From positions 1 to 64,000 of the forward strand of contig JBFWMB010000007.1 of the NCBI GenBank assembly GCA_050251815.1: a stretch of DNA of 64,000 nucleotides, read 5' to 3'. Positions 27,796 through 36,349 of this stretch are shown here, one piece after another. Both the position numbers and the translations under genes were made by a program. The first letter of the stretch is position 1. Each line of letters starts with the position of its first letter. The notes beneath the pieces are model-generated. The model saw only the letters and a list, made by a program, of their open reading frames with translations, ran no database searches and was not told where the DNA came from. The stretch is from GWE2-40-63 sp050251815. Lineage in GTDB: Bacteria > Bacteroidota > Bacteroidia > Bacteroidales > SZUA-534.

Positions 27796-27859
27796 ACCCC
27801 TCCGGGGTTAGCTGTTCACCGAATATTGAAATTCTACCGAGCTTTAACCCCTCCGGGGT
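27796..27859. repeat. Two REP-like GC-rich palindromes
   Basis: ACCCCTCCGGGGT occurs at 27796-27808 and again at 27847-27859, a perfect 13-base repeat whose arms ACCCC/GGGGT pair. Between them is an AT-rich spacer. Such hairpins recur in Bacteroidota intergenic DNA and can stabilise or end mRNA; here they lie downstream of carB. Confidence 0.6.
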
Positions 27860-27995
27860 CTGATGTTTATTAAGGCAGCGAACTGATTGTAAATTGCTCA
27901 TTGCTAATTGTTCATTGGCTGCCCACTGCGAACCGGAGACTGAGGGCTGTTTGCTCATTGTTAATTGCTTATTGTACATTGCCCATTGTTCCATG

Positions 27996-30900
27996 TTAAT
28001 ACTCATTCCAGCTCTTAATGGCCAGGTCGTCGGGTGTTAGTTTGCAGAAACTGTAAATAAAGGCACTGGCCAATCGGGCATTGGTAATCAGCGGAATGTT
28101 GTAATCGATGGCGCTGCGACGAATGGTGTAATCGTTGGCCAGTTCCTCTTTGCTTAAGTCTTTGGGAATATTAATCACCAAATCAATCATTTTGCCCCGC
28201 AGGTAATCGAGTACGTTGGGTTTGGCTTCTTCGTCGGGCCAATGCAATGCCATTGCCGGGATGCCGTTTAACTGCAGGAATTGCGCGGTTCCCTTGGTAG
28301 CAAAAAGGTTATAGCCTTTTTCAATCAGCATGCGACACGAATTTACCAGTTCTACCTTCGAGCGCATGGGCCCGGTACTTAGCAGGATGTTCTTTTTGGG
28401 AACGGTGTAGCCCACCGATAGCATGGCTTTTAAGATGGCCTCGTAATAACTGTCGCCTATACAGCCCACTTCGCCGGTACTCGACATATCCACGCCCAAT
28501 ATGGGGTCGGCTTTTGCCAGACGTGAAAAGCTGAACTGGGGCGCTTTTACCCCGATGCAATCCAATTCAAAAATCGATTTGTCGGGTTTCTCAACTTCCC
28601 TGCCCAGCATCACCCGGGTGGCCATTTCTATCAGGTTTACCTTAAGCACTTTCGACACGAAAGGAAAGCTTCGTGAGGCCCTCAGGTTGCATTCAATTAC
28701 TTTAATGTCGTTGTCTTTGGCCAGAAACTGCATGTTAAAGGGCCCCGATATATCGAGCTCGCGGGCAATGGCTTTGGTTATGCGTTTGATGCGTCGCACA
28801 GTCTCGAAATAGATTTTTTGGGGTGGGAACACCATGGTGGCATCGCCCGAGTGCACTCCGGCAAACTCCACATGTTCCGAAAGGGCATAACTTATCAGTT
28901 CGCCTTTATTGGCCACCGCATCAATTTCAATTTCTTTGGCTTGTTCAATAAACTCCGAAACTACCACGGGGTGCTGTTTCGAAACTTTTGTAGCCAGGTT
29001 CAGAAAATGCTCCAGTTCGTCGCGGTTCGATACCACATTCATGGCAGCTCCCGAAAGTACATAGCTGGGACGGATCAACACGGGGAATCCTACCTTATCG
29101 ACAAAATGGTAAATGTCGTCGATGCTTGTTAATTCGCTCCATCGGGGTTGGTCGATGCCCAGTTTGTCGAGCATGCCCGAAAATTTGTTGCGGTCTTCGG
29201 CCCGGTCGATGCTCAGGGGCGAGGTTCCCAGTATGTTTATCTGCTGCCGGTGCAGCCGCATGGCCAGGTTGTTGGGTATTTGTCCGCCGGTACTTACAAT
29301 CAGCCCTTTGGGTTGTTCCAAATCAACAATATCGAGTACCCGTTCCAGCGACAGTTCGTCAAAATACAGGCGGTCGCACACGTCGTAGTCGGTACTTACC
29401 GTTTCAGGATTGTAGTTGATCATGATGCTTCGGAAACCTTCCTTTTTGATGGTTTGCAAGGCATTTACCCCGCACCAGTCGAACTCCACACTGCTTCCAA
29501 TACGGTAAGCCCCTGAACCCAGCACGGTTACCGAACGGTTGTCGCGCGGAAATTCCACATCGTGTTCATTGCCCGAATAGGTGAGGTAGAGGTAATTGGT
29601 TCGGGCCGGATATTCGGCGGCCAGTGTATCAATTTGTTTTACAAAAGGTACAATGCCCATCTTTTTACGAAAGGTTCGCACCTTGTTCATGTTGCTCTCA
29701 ATGGCATCCACTTCGCTTTTCAGTATCATGCGGGTAAGCTGAAAATCGGAAAAGCCCCTGATTTTTGCTTCGCGTAGTAGTTCCAAGGGGGTTTCTTCCA
29801 GGGTATCAAAGGTGTGTAGCTTATTTTTCAGGTCGTTAAGGTTTTGAAGCTTAACCAGAAACCACTTATCAATTTTAGTCAGTTCATGAATTTGTTCCAG
29901 TGTATAGCCCGCATCCAAAGCGGCCTGAATGGCAAAGATACGCATATCTGTAGGTCGGGTCAGTTCATCGTCAATGTTTTCGAAGTTTAAATCGCGGTTG
30001 CCCGTAAAGCCGTGCATGCCCTGACCAATCATCCGTAAGCCTTTTTGTATGGCTTCTTCAAAATTGCGCCCGATGCTCATCACTTCGCCCACACTTTTCA
30101 TCGATGAGCCAATCTGTTTACTTACGCCTTCAAATTTTCCCAGGTCCCAACGGGGGATTTTACACACAATGTAGTCGAGGGCGGGCTCAAAAAAGGCACT
30201 GGTGGTTTTGGTCACCGAGTTTTTTAGGTCGAATAAGCCATAGCCCAGGCCCAGTTTGGCAGCGACAAAAGCCAGGGGATAACCGGTGGCTTTGCTGGCC
30301 AGGGCACTTGAACGCGACAGGCGGGCATTTACTTCAATTACCCGGTAGTCTTCCGATTCGGGGTCGAGCGCATACTGTACGTTGCACTCGCCCACGATGC
30401 CAATGTGGCGAATGATTTTTATGGCCAGTTCGCGCAGTTTATGGTATTCGGTGTTCGACAGGGTTTGCGAAGGGGCCACCACAATGCTCTCCCCGGTATG
30501 AATGCCCAGGGGATCGAAGTTTTCCATGTTACAAACGGTGATGCAGTTGTCGAAACGGTCGCGTACCACCTCGTATTCCACTTCCTTCCATCCCTTCAGT
30601 GATTCCTCGACCAACACCTGGGGCGAGAAGGCAAAGGCGTTGTTGCATATTTTTTCCAGCTCGCTGTGGTTGTTGCAAAAGCCGGAACCCAGTCCGCCCA
30701 ACGCATAAGCCGCCCGCACTATTACCGGGTAACCCAGTTTATCGACGGCATTGTAGGCTTCGTCCAGATTACTTACCGCAAAGCTTCGGGCTGTTTTAAC
30801 ATTGATTTGATTAAGCTTTTGCACAAACAAGTCGCGGTCTTCGGTATCTTTAATGGCTTGAACGGGAGTTCCCAAAACGCGCACCTTGTATTTTTCCAGT

Positions 30901-31223
30901 ACCCCGCTGTCTTCGAGTTTTATGCCGCAGTTCAGGGCAGTTTGTCCGCCAAAGGCTAAAAGGATGCCCTGGGGTTTTTCTTTTTGAATGACACGTTCTA
31001 CAAAATCGGGGGTTACAGGTAAAAAGTAAATTTTGTCGGCTATATTTTCCGAGGTTTGTACCGTAGCAATATTGGGGTTTATCAGAATGGTTTCGATGCC
31101 TTCTTCGCGCAGGGCCTTGAGTGCCTGTGAGCCGGAATAGTCGAATTCTCCGGCTTCGCCAATCTTTAAAGCCCCGGAACCTAAAACAATAACTTTTTTT
31201 ATGCTGTGGTCAATAGTACTCAT
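27996..31223 (-). CDS. carB: Carbamoyl-phosphate synthase, large subunit
   Basis: The 1075-aa protein has the two tandem ATP-grasp halves of CarB, each with the start VLGSGALKIGEAGEFDYSG and VLGSGAYRIGSSVEFDWCG, a GGQTALNCG-type motif and the ATP-binding pattern EVEYEVVRD. The C-terminal MGS-like allosteric region contains LFATKGTAQFL. It makes carbamoyl phosphate from bicarbonate, ATP and glutamine-derived ammonia, for arginine and pyrimidine synthesis. Start choice is fixed by the conserved N-terminus and the 3-bp gap to carA. It is last in the argR-carA-carB operon. Confidence 0.97.
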   Translation of the reverse strand: MSTIDHSIKKVIVLGSGALKIGEAGEFDYSGSQALKALREEGIETILINPNIATVQTSENIADKIYFLPVTPDFVERVIQKEKPQGILLAFGGQTALNCGIKLEDSGVLEKYKVRVLGTPVQAIKDTEDRDLFVQKLNQINVKTARSFAVSNLDEAYNAVDKLGYPVIVRAAYALGGLGSGFCNNHSELEKICNNAFAFSPQVLVEESLKGWKEVEYEVVRDRFDNCITVCNMENFDPLGIHTGESIVVAPSQTLSNTEYHKLRELAIKIIRHIGIVGECNVQYALDPESEDYRVIEVNARLSRSSALASKATGYPLAFVAAKLGLGYGLFDLKNSVTKTTSAFFEPALDYIVCKIPRWDLGKFEGVSKQIGSSMKSVGEVMSIGRNFEEAIQKGLRMIGQGMHGFTGNRDLNFENIDDELTRPTDMRIFAIQAALDAGYTLEQIHELTKIDKWFLVKLQNLNDLKNKLHTFDTLEETPLELLREAKIRGFSDFQLTRMILKSEVDAIESNMNKVRTFRKKMGIVPFVKQIDTLAAEYPARTNYLYLTYSGNEHDVEFPRDNRSVTVLGSGAYRIGSSVEFDWCGVNALQTIKKEGFRSIMINYNPETVSTDYDVCDRLYFDELSLERVLDIVDLEQPKGLIVSTGGQIPNNLAMRLHRQQINILGTSPLSIDRAEDRNKFSGMLDKLGIDQPRWSELTSIDDIYHFVDKVGFPVLIRPSYVLSGAAMNVVSNRDELEHFLNLATKVSKQHPVVVSEFIEQAKEIEIDAVANKGELISYALSEHVEFAGVHSGDATMVFPPQKIYFETVRRIKRITKAIARELDISGPFNMQFLAKDNDIKVIECNLRASRSFPFVSKVLKVNLIEMATRVMLGREVEKPDKSIFELDCIGVKAPQFSFSRLAKADPILGVDMSSTGEVGCIGDSYYEAILKAMLSVGYTVPKKNILLSTGPMRSKVELVNSCRMLIEKGYNLFATKGTAQFLQLNGIPAMALHWPDEEAKPNVLDYLRGKMIDLVINIPKDLSKEELANDYTIRRSAIDYNIPLITNARLASAFIYSFCKLTPDDLAIKSWNEY

Positions 31224-31226
31224 GGT

Positions 31227-32306
31227 TTATTTGCTTTTTTTAATGTGGTCGATAAACTGTTCAAACAGAAAGGCCGTGTCGGTGGGCCCGCCCGATGCCT
31301 CGGGGTGAAACTGGGTGGCAAATACGGGCTTGCTTTTATGCCGGATGCCCTCGCAGGTCTGGTCGTTTAAGTTGGTAAAATACGGTTCAAAATCGCCTTT
31401 CAGTTTGTGATGGTCCACTGCAAAGCCGTGGTTTTGTGAGGTAACAAAGCAGCGATGGGTTTCGTGCTGAATTACCGGCTGGTTGTGACTGCGGTGTCCG
31501 TATTTTAATTTGTAGGTCTCAGCTCCGCTGGCCAGACCCAGTAATTGGCTACCCAGGCAGATACCAAAAATGGGCTGGTCTTTCCCTAAGGCTGTTTCCA
31601 ACTGGTGTATGGCCGGCTTGCAGATGGCCGGATCGCCGGGGCCGTTGCTGATAAACAATCCGTCGTAAGCCTCTTTGCTGTAATTGTAGTTCCAGGGAAC
31701 GCGAATCACCGTGGTGTCGTAGCGCAACAAACTGCGGATGATGTTGTATTTTACCCCGCAATCGACCAGCATGATTTTGTGTTGGCCCGAGCCATACACA
31801 ATTTTTTCTTTGGTGCTTACCAAATCCACCAGGTTTTGTTCGTTGGGATCGTACCAGTCAACTTCCTGCTCATCAATAACAATTTTGCCGAGCATACTAC
31901 CGTATTCGCGCAGCACCTTGGTTAAAGCCCGGGTGTCGATGCCGAAAATGGCGGGCACTTTATTGTCGTAAAGCCATTTGCCCAGACTTTGTTCGGCGTT
32001 CCAGTGGCTGTACTCAAAGGAGTAATCAGATATTACCAGTCCCGAAATATGAATCGTATCCGACTCCAGGTATTTTAAGAGTCCGTTTTCGGTTTCGGGC
32101 CTGGGAACCCCGTAGTTCCCTATTAAGGGAAAGGTCGAAACCAGGATCTGTCCTTTGTACGAGGGGTCGGTCAGACTTTCGGGGTATCCGGTCATGGCGG
32201 TATTGAATACCACTTCGCCGGCCACCGAGCATGGGAATCCGAAAGACCGTCCCGAAAATTCTTTTCCATTTTCTAATACCAGTCTCGCGTTTTTTGCTTT
32301 TGCCAT
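31227..32306 (-). CDS. carA: Carbamoyl-phosphate synthase, small (glutaminase) subunit
   Basis: The 359-aa protein has the CarA N-terminal domain (RLVLENGKEFSGRSFG, FNTAMTGYPESLTDPSY) and a class I glutamine amidotransferase domain with nucleophile Cys in FGICLGSQLLGLASG, and the His/Glu pair in FHPEASGGP. The position usually His after CLG is Ser here, as in related Bacteroidota proteins, and the catalytic residues are intact. It feeds ammonia to CarB. It follows argR by 10 bp and precedes carB by 3 bp, so the three are one transcript. Confidence 0.97.
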   Translation of the reverse strand: MAKAKNARLVLENGKEFSGRSFGFPCSVAGEVVFNTAMTGYPESLTDPSYKGQILVSTFPLIGNYGVPRPETENGLLKYLESDTIHISGLVISDYSFEYSHWNAEQSLGKWLYDNKVPAIFGIDTRALTKVLREYGSMLGKIVIDEQEVDWYDPNEQNLVDLVSTKEKIVYGSGQHKIMLVDCGVKYNIIRSLLRYDTTVIRVPWNYNYSKEAYDGLFISNGPGDPAICKPAIHQLETALGKDQPIFGICLGSQLLGLASGAETYKLKYGHRSHNQPVIQHETHRCFVTSQNHGFAVDHHKLKGDFEPYFTNLNDQTCEGIRHKSKPVFATQFHPEASGGPTDTAFLFEQFIDHIKKSK

Positions 32307-32316
32307 TAATGATGAT

Positions 32317-32793
32317 TTAAATGAGTTTGTCTATACTATCGGGGAATTCTTTACGCAATGCCTGTTTTACATTGTCGGGGGTGAAGCCCTCACGGACCAC
32401 AAAGAATATCGTGTCGTTCCCTGCCAGGGTTCCGGCAATGGAATCGGGGTTTGCACTGTCGATAGCCAAAGCTATGGTGTGCGAAAAAGCCGGAATTGTT
32501 TTTATTATGCCCATATTACCTGAAAACTCAAGCGACAGAAACCCGTCTAAACTATGTTTGCCACTACTGCTTAGGTTTACCTGACTGGTTGCATCGGGTA
32601 AATGGTAGCGGTACGAGCCTTGTCCGTCGGGCATTTTTGCCACTTTAAGGAATTTTAAGTCGCGCGATAAGGTAGCTTGGGTAATATGGAAATCGAGGGA
32701 AATAAGGTTTTGAAGCAGCTCCTCCTGCGAGGTGATGTGCGTGGTCTGAATGATTCTTTTTATGGTTGCCAGTCGTTGGCTTTTATTGTCCAT
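32317..32793 (-). CDS. argR: Arginine repressor
   Basis: The 158-aa protein has the winged-helix N-terminus (RLATIKRIIQTTHITSQEELLQNL, IDFHITQATLSRDLKFLKV) and the C-terminal oligomerisation/arginine-binding domain with the sequence GNDTIFFVVREGFTPDNVKQAL. It is the first gene before carA. ArgR represses arginine biosynthesis when arginine is bound as hexamer. Twin ARG-box-like sites lie 9-47 bp upstream of its ATG and cover its own promoter, suggesting self-repression and arginine control of the whole operon. Confidence 0.95.
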   Translation of the reverse strand: MDNKSQRLATIKRIIQTTHITSQEELLQNLISLDFHITQATLSRDLKFLKVAKMPDGQGSYRYHLPDATSQVNLSSSGKHSLDGFLSLEFSGNMGIIKTIPAFSHTIALAIDSANPDSIAGTLAGNDTIFFVVREGFTPDNVKQALRKEFPDSIDKLI

Positions 32794-32801
32794 GAAAACT
32801 T

Positions 32802-32840
32802 ACAGTATAAATATACATTCAGGATGCAAAAATATGCAAA
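32802..32840 (-). promoter_or_regulatory. Tandem ARG-box operator before argR
   Basis: Two 18-base ARG-box-like sites, ACAGTATAAATATACATT (32802-32819) and GATGCAAAAATATGCAAA (32823-32840), are separated by 3 bp, so their centres are 21 bp apart, the spacing of natural ArgR operators. Against the TGAATwwwwATTCA core each has three mismatches, so they are diverged but in the correct geometry. They overlap the -7 box and start region of the argR promoter. Confidence 0.6.
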
Positions 32841-32857
32841 GTTTGGAATCCGGCAAA
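32827..32857 (-). promoter_or_regulatory. argR-carAB promoter
   Basis: On the minus strand, TTTG (32854-32857) is followed by exactly 19 bp and TATTTTTG (32827-32834), a full match to the Bacteroidota -33/-7 promoter TTTG-N19-TAnnTTTG. The start of transcription is expected about 7 bp further, near 32820, leaving a leader of about 25 bases before the ATG. Confidence 0.72.
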
Positions 32858-32922
32858 CAATAGTTATTAACAATCGCTGTTTTTTATCCGCTGGAAAGTT
32901 CTAAAGGCATGCAGGTTTTGGT

Positions 32923-34098
32923 TTAATGGCTTCGCAGGACTTTAATAAAGAGTAAAGTAGCTATTATACCCAGTATTAAATAAATAATTCCGGCAGTTTT
33001 TAATGAAAAGCTTAGGCTAAAGTGGTCGGTAAAGTATCCCAGGAGCGGGCCCAGTCCGGCAAAAACCAGACGGATAATAAAATTGCGAACGGAAAGCACG
33101 GTAGCCCGGATATTCGATTCGGTGAGGCGGTTGATGTAATCTTTTAATACCGGTGTGGCATAGCCCCTGACCAGGTAAAAAACAAACAATAAGCCGATGC
33201 CCCAGATGCTTTGATAATAGCCAGTGAGCAAATACATGCCCGAAATAAACAGGGTAATGAAAAATACACTTTTTATGCTGCCCAGTTTTTTTTCCAGGCG
33301 GTGGGCAAACATCGAAGTGATGCCAACCGATAAATTTAAAAGGGTCCAAAGTATGCCAAAGGCGGCAATTGGAACCTGTACTTCTTTAAAATAAGGTTGA
33401 ACAAACCAGGCCATTGACAGGGTGGCAGAGCCAATAACCGCCGAATACACAATGTTTAAACGCAGGGCTTTGTTTTCAAATAAGGTGTATCTGAATATGT
33501 TCACAATGTCGTTAAAACTGGCTTTTACCAAAGCCTTATGTCGGCTGGGTTCTATCAGTGTAAAAGAAGCAGGAATGGCCAGAAAAGCCACTGCGGCCTG
33601 AAAATAGTAAGGATGCCTCAGACTGTATGTGGCCAGAAAACCACCGGCAATTCCGGCAATGGCTTCGGCAAAGTTGCCGATGGAAATTATCCGTCCTTCG
33701 TATTTTAAATACTGGTCCTCACGTTTTTCATCCAGTAGGGTATCGTAAAGCATGGCCGAATCGGCACCACTAATCAGGCTGGTACCAATGCCCAAAATAA
33801 TTTCAGCCATTAAGAATCCGGTAAAACCGTAGGAAAAACTGTAAACCACATAGCCCAGAAATCCAAGGATGCTTCCGGCTATCAGCGTTTTTTTTCGTCC
33901 CAGTACATCGGCAAAATAACCCGAAGGGATTTCAAGTACCACAATGGCAACCGAGTATATGGCCTGCAATAAAAAAATATCGAACTGTTCCAGGCCGTTT
34001 TCGTTGTAAAACAAGACCACAATGGGCATTATCAGCATAAACCATTTGGCTATCTTAATCAGGTAAAGTTTGTACAGGTTTGCCGATAAGTGCTTCAA
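32923..34098 (-). CDS. MFS transporter
   Basis: The 391-aa protein has about 12 hydrophobic segments and MFS landmarks: a loop 2-3 segment YFADVLGRKKTLIAG and LGFLGYVVYSFSYGFTGF. Substrate cannot be named. It lies upstream on the same strand as argR but is separated by 129 bp containing the argR promoter, so it is a separate unit, and is divergent from the BaiN-type gene to its right. No dedicated regulator is visible. Confidence 0.8.
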   Translation of the reverse strand: MKHLSANLYKLYLIKIAKWFMLIMPIVVLFYNENGLEQFDIFLLQAIYSVAIVVLEIPSGYFADVLGRKKTLIAGSILGFLGYVVYSFSYGFTGFLMAEIILGIGTSLISGADSAMLYDTLLDEKREDQYLKYEGRIISIGNFAEAIAGIAGGFLATYSLRHPYYFQAAVAFLAIPASFTLIEPSRHKALVKASFNDIVNIFRYTLFENKALRLNIVYSAVIGSATLSMAWFVQPYFKEVQVPIAAFGILWTLLNLSVGITSMFAHRLEKKLGSIKSVFFITLFISGMYLLTGYYQSIWGIGLLFVFYLVRGYATPVLKDYINRLTESNIRATVLSVRNFIIRLVFAGLGPLLGYFTDHFSLSFSLKTAGIIYLILGIIATLLFIKVLRSH

Positions 34099-34182
34099 AA
34101 TGTTTCCCAGTTAAATGAAGCGACAAAATTAAAAGGCTTTGGCAGAATTTCTATTTTCTGACGAAATAAAGTTTTAAAAAGC

Positions 34183-34190
34183 TAATTTTG
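34183..34190 (+). promoter_or_regulatory. Candidate -7 box of the BaiN-type gene
   Basis: TAATTTTG matches TAnnTTTG exactly, 21 bp before the GTG start. A weak -33 (TTCTG near 34156-34160) is 22 bp upstream, one base longer than usual. Confidence 0.4.
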
Positions 34191-34210
34191 GTGCAAATAA
34201 AAACGAAATA

Positions 34211-35464
34211 GTGGAAACTTACGATGTAGTTGTTATAGGAGCCGGAGCTGCCGGTTTAATTGCTGCCGGAAGGGCCTCGCAATGTGGTGCCCGGGTGCTG
34301 TTACTCGAGAAAATGCCGCAGGAAGGACGAAAAATGCGTATTTCGGGCAAGGGGCGCTGCAACATTACCAACGATGCCTCTATCGCGGAATTTGTTAAGC
34401 ATGTGCATCCTGCGGGTAATTTTTTAAAACCGGCCCTTTCGGGATTCTATAACCAGGACATCATCGCGCTGCTGAATCAACAGCAGGTTGAAACCGTGCT
34501 GGAGCGGGGTGGAAGGTATTTTCCCAAAAGCAATAAGGCTGCCGATGTGGTTCATGCCCTGGTAAACTGGGCTAAAGAGCAGGGAGTTGGTATTCGCTTA
34601 AACTGTAAGTTTGAAGAACTATTGACCGAAAACCAGCAGGTGCAGGGCGTGCTTTACAGCGAAAACGGTCAGCAAAAGCAGGTTGGTTGTGGTTCCGTGA
34701 TTGTTTGCACCGGAGGCTATTCGTATCCAGCCACAGGCTCTAATGGCGATGGTCACCTTTTGGCCAAAAAATTAGGGCATTCCATTGAGGCGGTTCGTCC
34801 GGCTCTGGTTCCCGTTGAAGTTGAAGAAACGCTGGCAAAAAACCTTAGCGGCCTGAACCTGAGGAATGTTAAAGCCAGTGTATGGTCGAACCAAAAAAAA
34901 CAGGCCGACGATTTTGGTGAAGTTACTTTTGCCGAATGGGGTTTGACCGGTCCGATTATATTAACTTTGAGTCGCCTTATGGTGGATGAACTGCGTGCTG
35001 GAAATCAGGTTTCTCTTTCCATCGATTTAAAACCCGCTTTAAGCGAGCAAACCCTCGATGCCCGTTTGCTTCGCGATATTGATGCTAATGGTAAGATGCC
35101 GCTGGCCAAACTCTTCAAACTTTGGCTGCCCATGCAGTTGATTGAGCCTTTTTTAAGCTTATTGGCTTTGGATGCAAGCAAGCCGGCAAACCAATTGAGT
35201 AGTGCCGACCGGCGACGCATTCGGATTTTAATGAAAGACTGGCGTTTTAAGGTAATTGCTTACCGCCCGTTTAAAGAAGCCATTGTTACGGCAGGTGGCA
35301 TTCGAACTTCGGAAATCAATACCAAAACCATGGAATCGAAATTGATTAAAAACTTATATTTTGCCGGTGAAATTATCGATGTAGATGCCGATACAGGCGG
35401 CTACAACCTGCAAATTGCTTTTTCTACCGGCTGGCTGGCCGGGAATAGTAGCTATAGTGCTTAG
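34211..35464 (+). CDS. BaiN/HI0933-type FAD-dependent oxidoreductase
   Basis: The start is GTG. The 417-aa protein has the FAD dinucleotide fold (DVVVIGAGAAGLIAAGRA, residues 5-22), the family's glycine/arginine region EGRKMRISGKGRCNITN, the mid-region GGYSYPATGSNGDGH and the C-terminal AGEIIDVDADTGGYNLQIA. These define the HI0933/BaiN family of NAD(P)/FAD reductases, some of which act on steroids or related substrates. Cytoplasmic; substrate unknown. It is divergent from the MFS gene and may share control with it. Confidence 0.9.
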   Translation: METYDVVVIGAGAAGLIAAGRASQCGARVLLLEKMPQEGRKMRISGKGRCNITNDASIAEFVKHVHPAGNFLKPALSGFYNQDIIALLNQQQVETVLERGGRYFPKSNKAADVVHALVNWAKEQGVGIRLNCKFEELLTENQQVQGVLYSENGQQKQVGCGSVIVCTGGYSYPATGSNGDGHLLAKKLGHSIEAVRPALVPVEVEETLAKNLSGLNLRNVKASVWSNQKKQADDFGEVTFAEWGLTGPIILTLSRLMVDELRAGNQVSLSIDLKPALSEQTLDARLLRDIDANGKMPLAKLFKLWLPMQLIEPFLSLLALDASKPANQLSSADRRRIRILMKDWRFKVIAYRPFKEAIVTAGGIRTSEINTKTMESKLIKNLYFAGEIIDVDADTGGYNLQIAFSTGWLAGNSSYSA

Positions 35465-35549
35465 CTGGTTTCATTAGTTGGGCAGGGCTTTGCCGCGAGT
35501 AAACAAAAAATATTTTCAGGGTTAAGCTTGTAATACGCCCGACATTGCC

Positions 35550-35557
35550 TAATTTTA
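35550..35557 (+). promoter_or_regulatory. Candidate -7 box of the GDPD gene
   Basis: TAATTTTA (7 of 8 against TAnnTTTG) follows TTG at 35528-35530 by 19 bp, a near-consensus Bacteroidota promoter for the gene starting at 35576. Only moderate support. Confidence 0.35.
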
Positions 35558-35575
35558 TGTTTATACAATTTACCA

Positions 35576-36343
35576 GTGAAAGACTTTCGGGAAATACTTA
35601 TTGCGCACCGGGGAGCTTCGATCGAGGCTCCTGAAAACACCATGTCGGCCATCAGTAGAGCTTGGGAGCATGGAGCCAGTGCAGTTGAGGTCGACATTCA
35701 CCTTACTGCTGATAAACGCGTGGTGTTGATACACGATGCCGATACGCTGCGTGTTTCGGGAGTAAAGAAAATTATTGCCGAAACAACTTTGGCAGAACTT
35801 AAGCAGCTCGATGTGGGCAGCTACAAGGGGGATGAATTTAGAGGTGAACGAATTCCCGAATTGGGTGAAGCCTTGCAAAGCCTTCTGGCCGATGGAAAAC
35901 TGGTGATTGAGATAAAATGCGGACCCGAAGTGCTGCCTTTTCTGAAAACAGCCCTTTCTGAAGCCGGTGTTAATAATAGTCAGATTGAACTTATTGCCTT
36001 TAATAGAAAAACACTCAGTCAATCGAAGCAATTAATGCCCTATTATAAGCATCTTTGGTTGCTCGATTTGGATTACAGCGGTTTTTTTATGACCTACCCC
36101 TTTTATAAAAAGCGCTTAATTCGTTTGGCTCATATACTGGGTTTCGATGGAGTGAATGTTTGGGCCGGTAAGGTGTTAAACCAAAAGTTTATCAGCGCTT
36201 TTCATCGGGCCGGTTTAAACGTTTATTGCTGGACCGTGAATGATGCCCGTAAGGCAAATGAACTTTATCAATGCGGCATCGATGGCCTGACCACCGATTG
36301 TGTTCGGGAGATGTACCATGAGCTTACAAAACTCAATCAATAA
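35576..36343 (+). CDS. Glycerophosphodiester phosphodiesterase
   Basis: The start is GTG. The 255-aa protein has the GDPD signature: IAHRGASIEAPENTMSAI (metal/substrate His and Asn), then GASAVEVDIHLTADKRVVLIHDADTLR (acidic residues and second His), with the GDPD core and C-terminal WTVNDARKANELYQCGIDGL. It hydrolyses glycerophosphodiesters to glycerol 3-phosphate and an alcohol. No signal peptide is seen, so it is probably cytoplasmic. It is followed 6 bp on by an alpha/beta hydrolase gene. Confidence 0.93.
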   Translation: MKDFREILIAHRGASIEAPENTMSAISRAWEHGASAVEVDIHLTADKRVVLIHDADTLRVSGVKKIIAETTLAELKQLDVGSYKGDEFRGERIPELGEALQSLLADGKLVIEIKCGPEVLPFLKTALSEAGVNNSQIELIAFNRKTLSQSKQLMPYYKHLWLLDLDYSGFFMTYPFYKKRLIRLAHILGFDGVNVWAGKVLNQKFISAFHRAGLNVYCWTVNDARKANELYQCGIDGLTTDCVREMYHELTKLNQ

Positions 36344-36349
36344 ATAGTT

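Larger units (their letters stand above)
25471..27995. other. Large gene-free repeat block upstream of carB's 3' end
   Basis: About 2.5 kb without a credible gene. In order it holds attC-like copy B, a stretch of GC-rich hairpin words, paired direct repeats, a 21-bp-periodic array (26979-27419), a second hairpin copy, two GC-rich REP-like palindromes and word repeats such as ATTGTTAATTG (27598-27640 and 27880-27995). Short open frames in this block (for example 26677-27012 and 27743-28006) reflect repeats, not genes. Confidence 0.7.

Noticed and set aside
27743..28006. Minus-strand frame crossing the carB end and the REP-like palindromes
   Set aside because: Its codons come from repeated words and hairpins (TPEG motif twice from ACCCCTCCGGGGT); it overlaps the conserved 3' end of carB.
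31227..32306. Loss of the CarA glutaminase His (CLGSQ)
   Set aside because: The His after CLG is not part of the catalytic triad; Cys, His and Glu of the triad are present, so it is not a defect.
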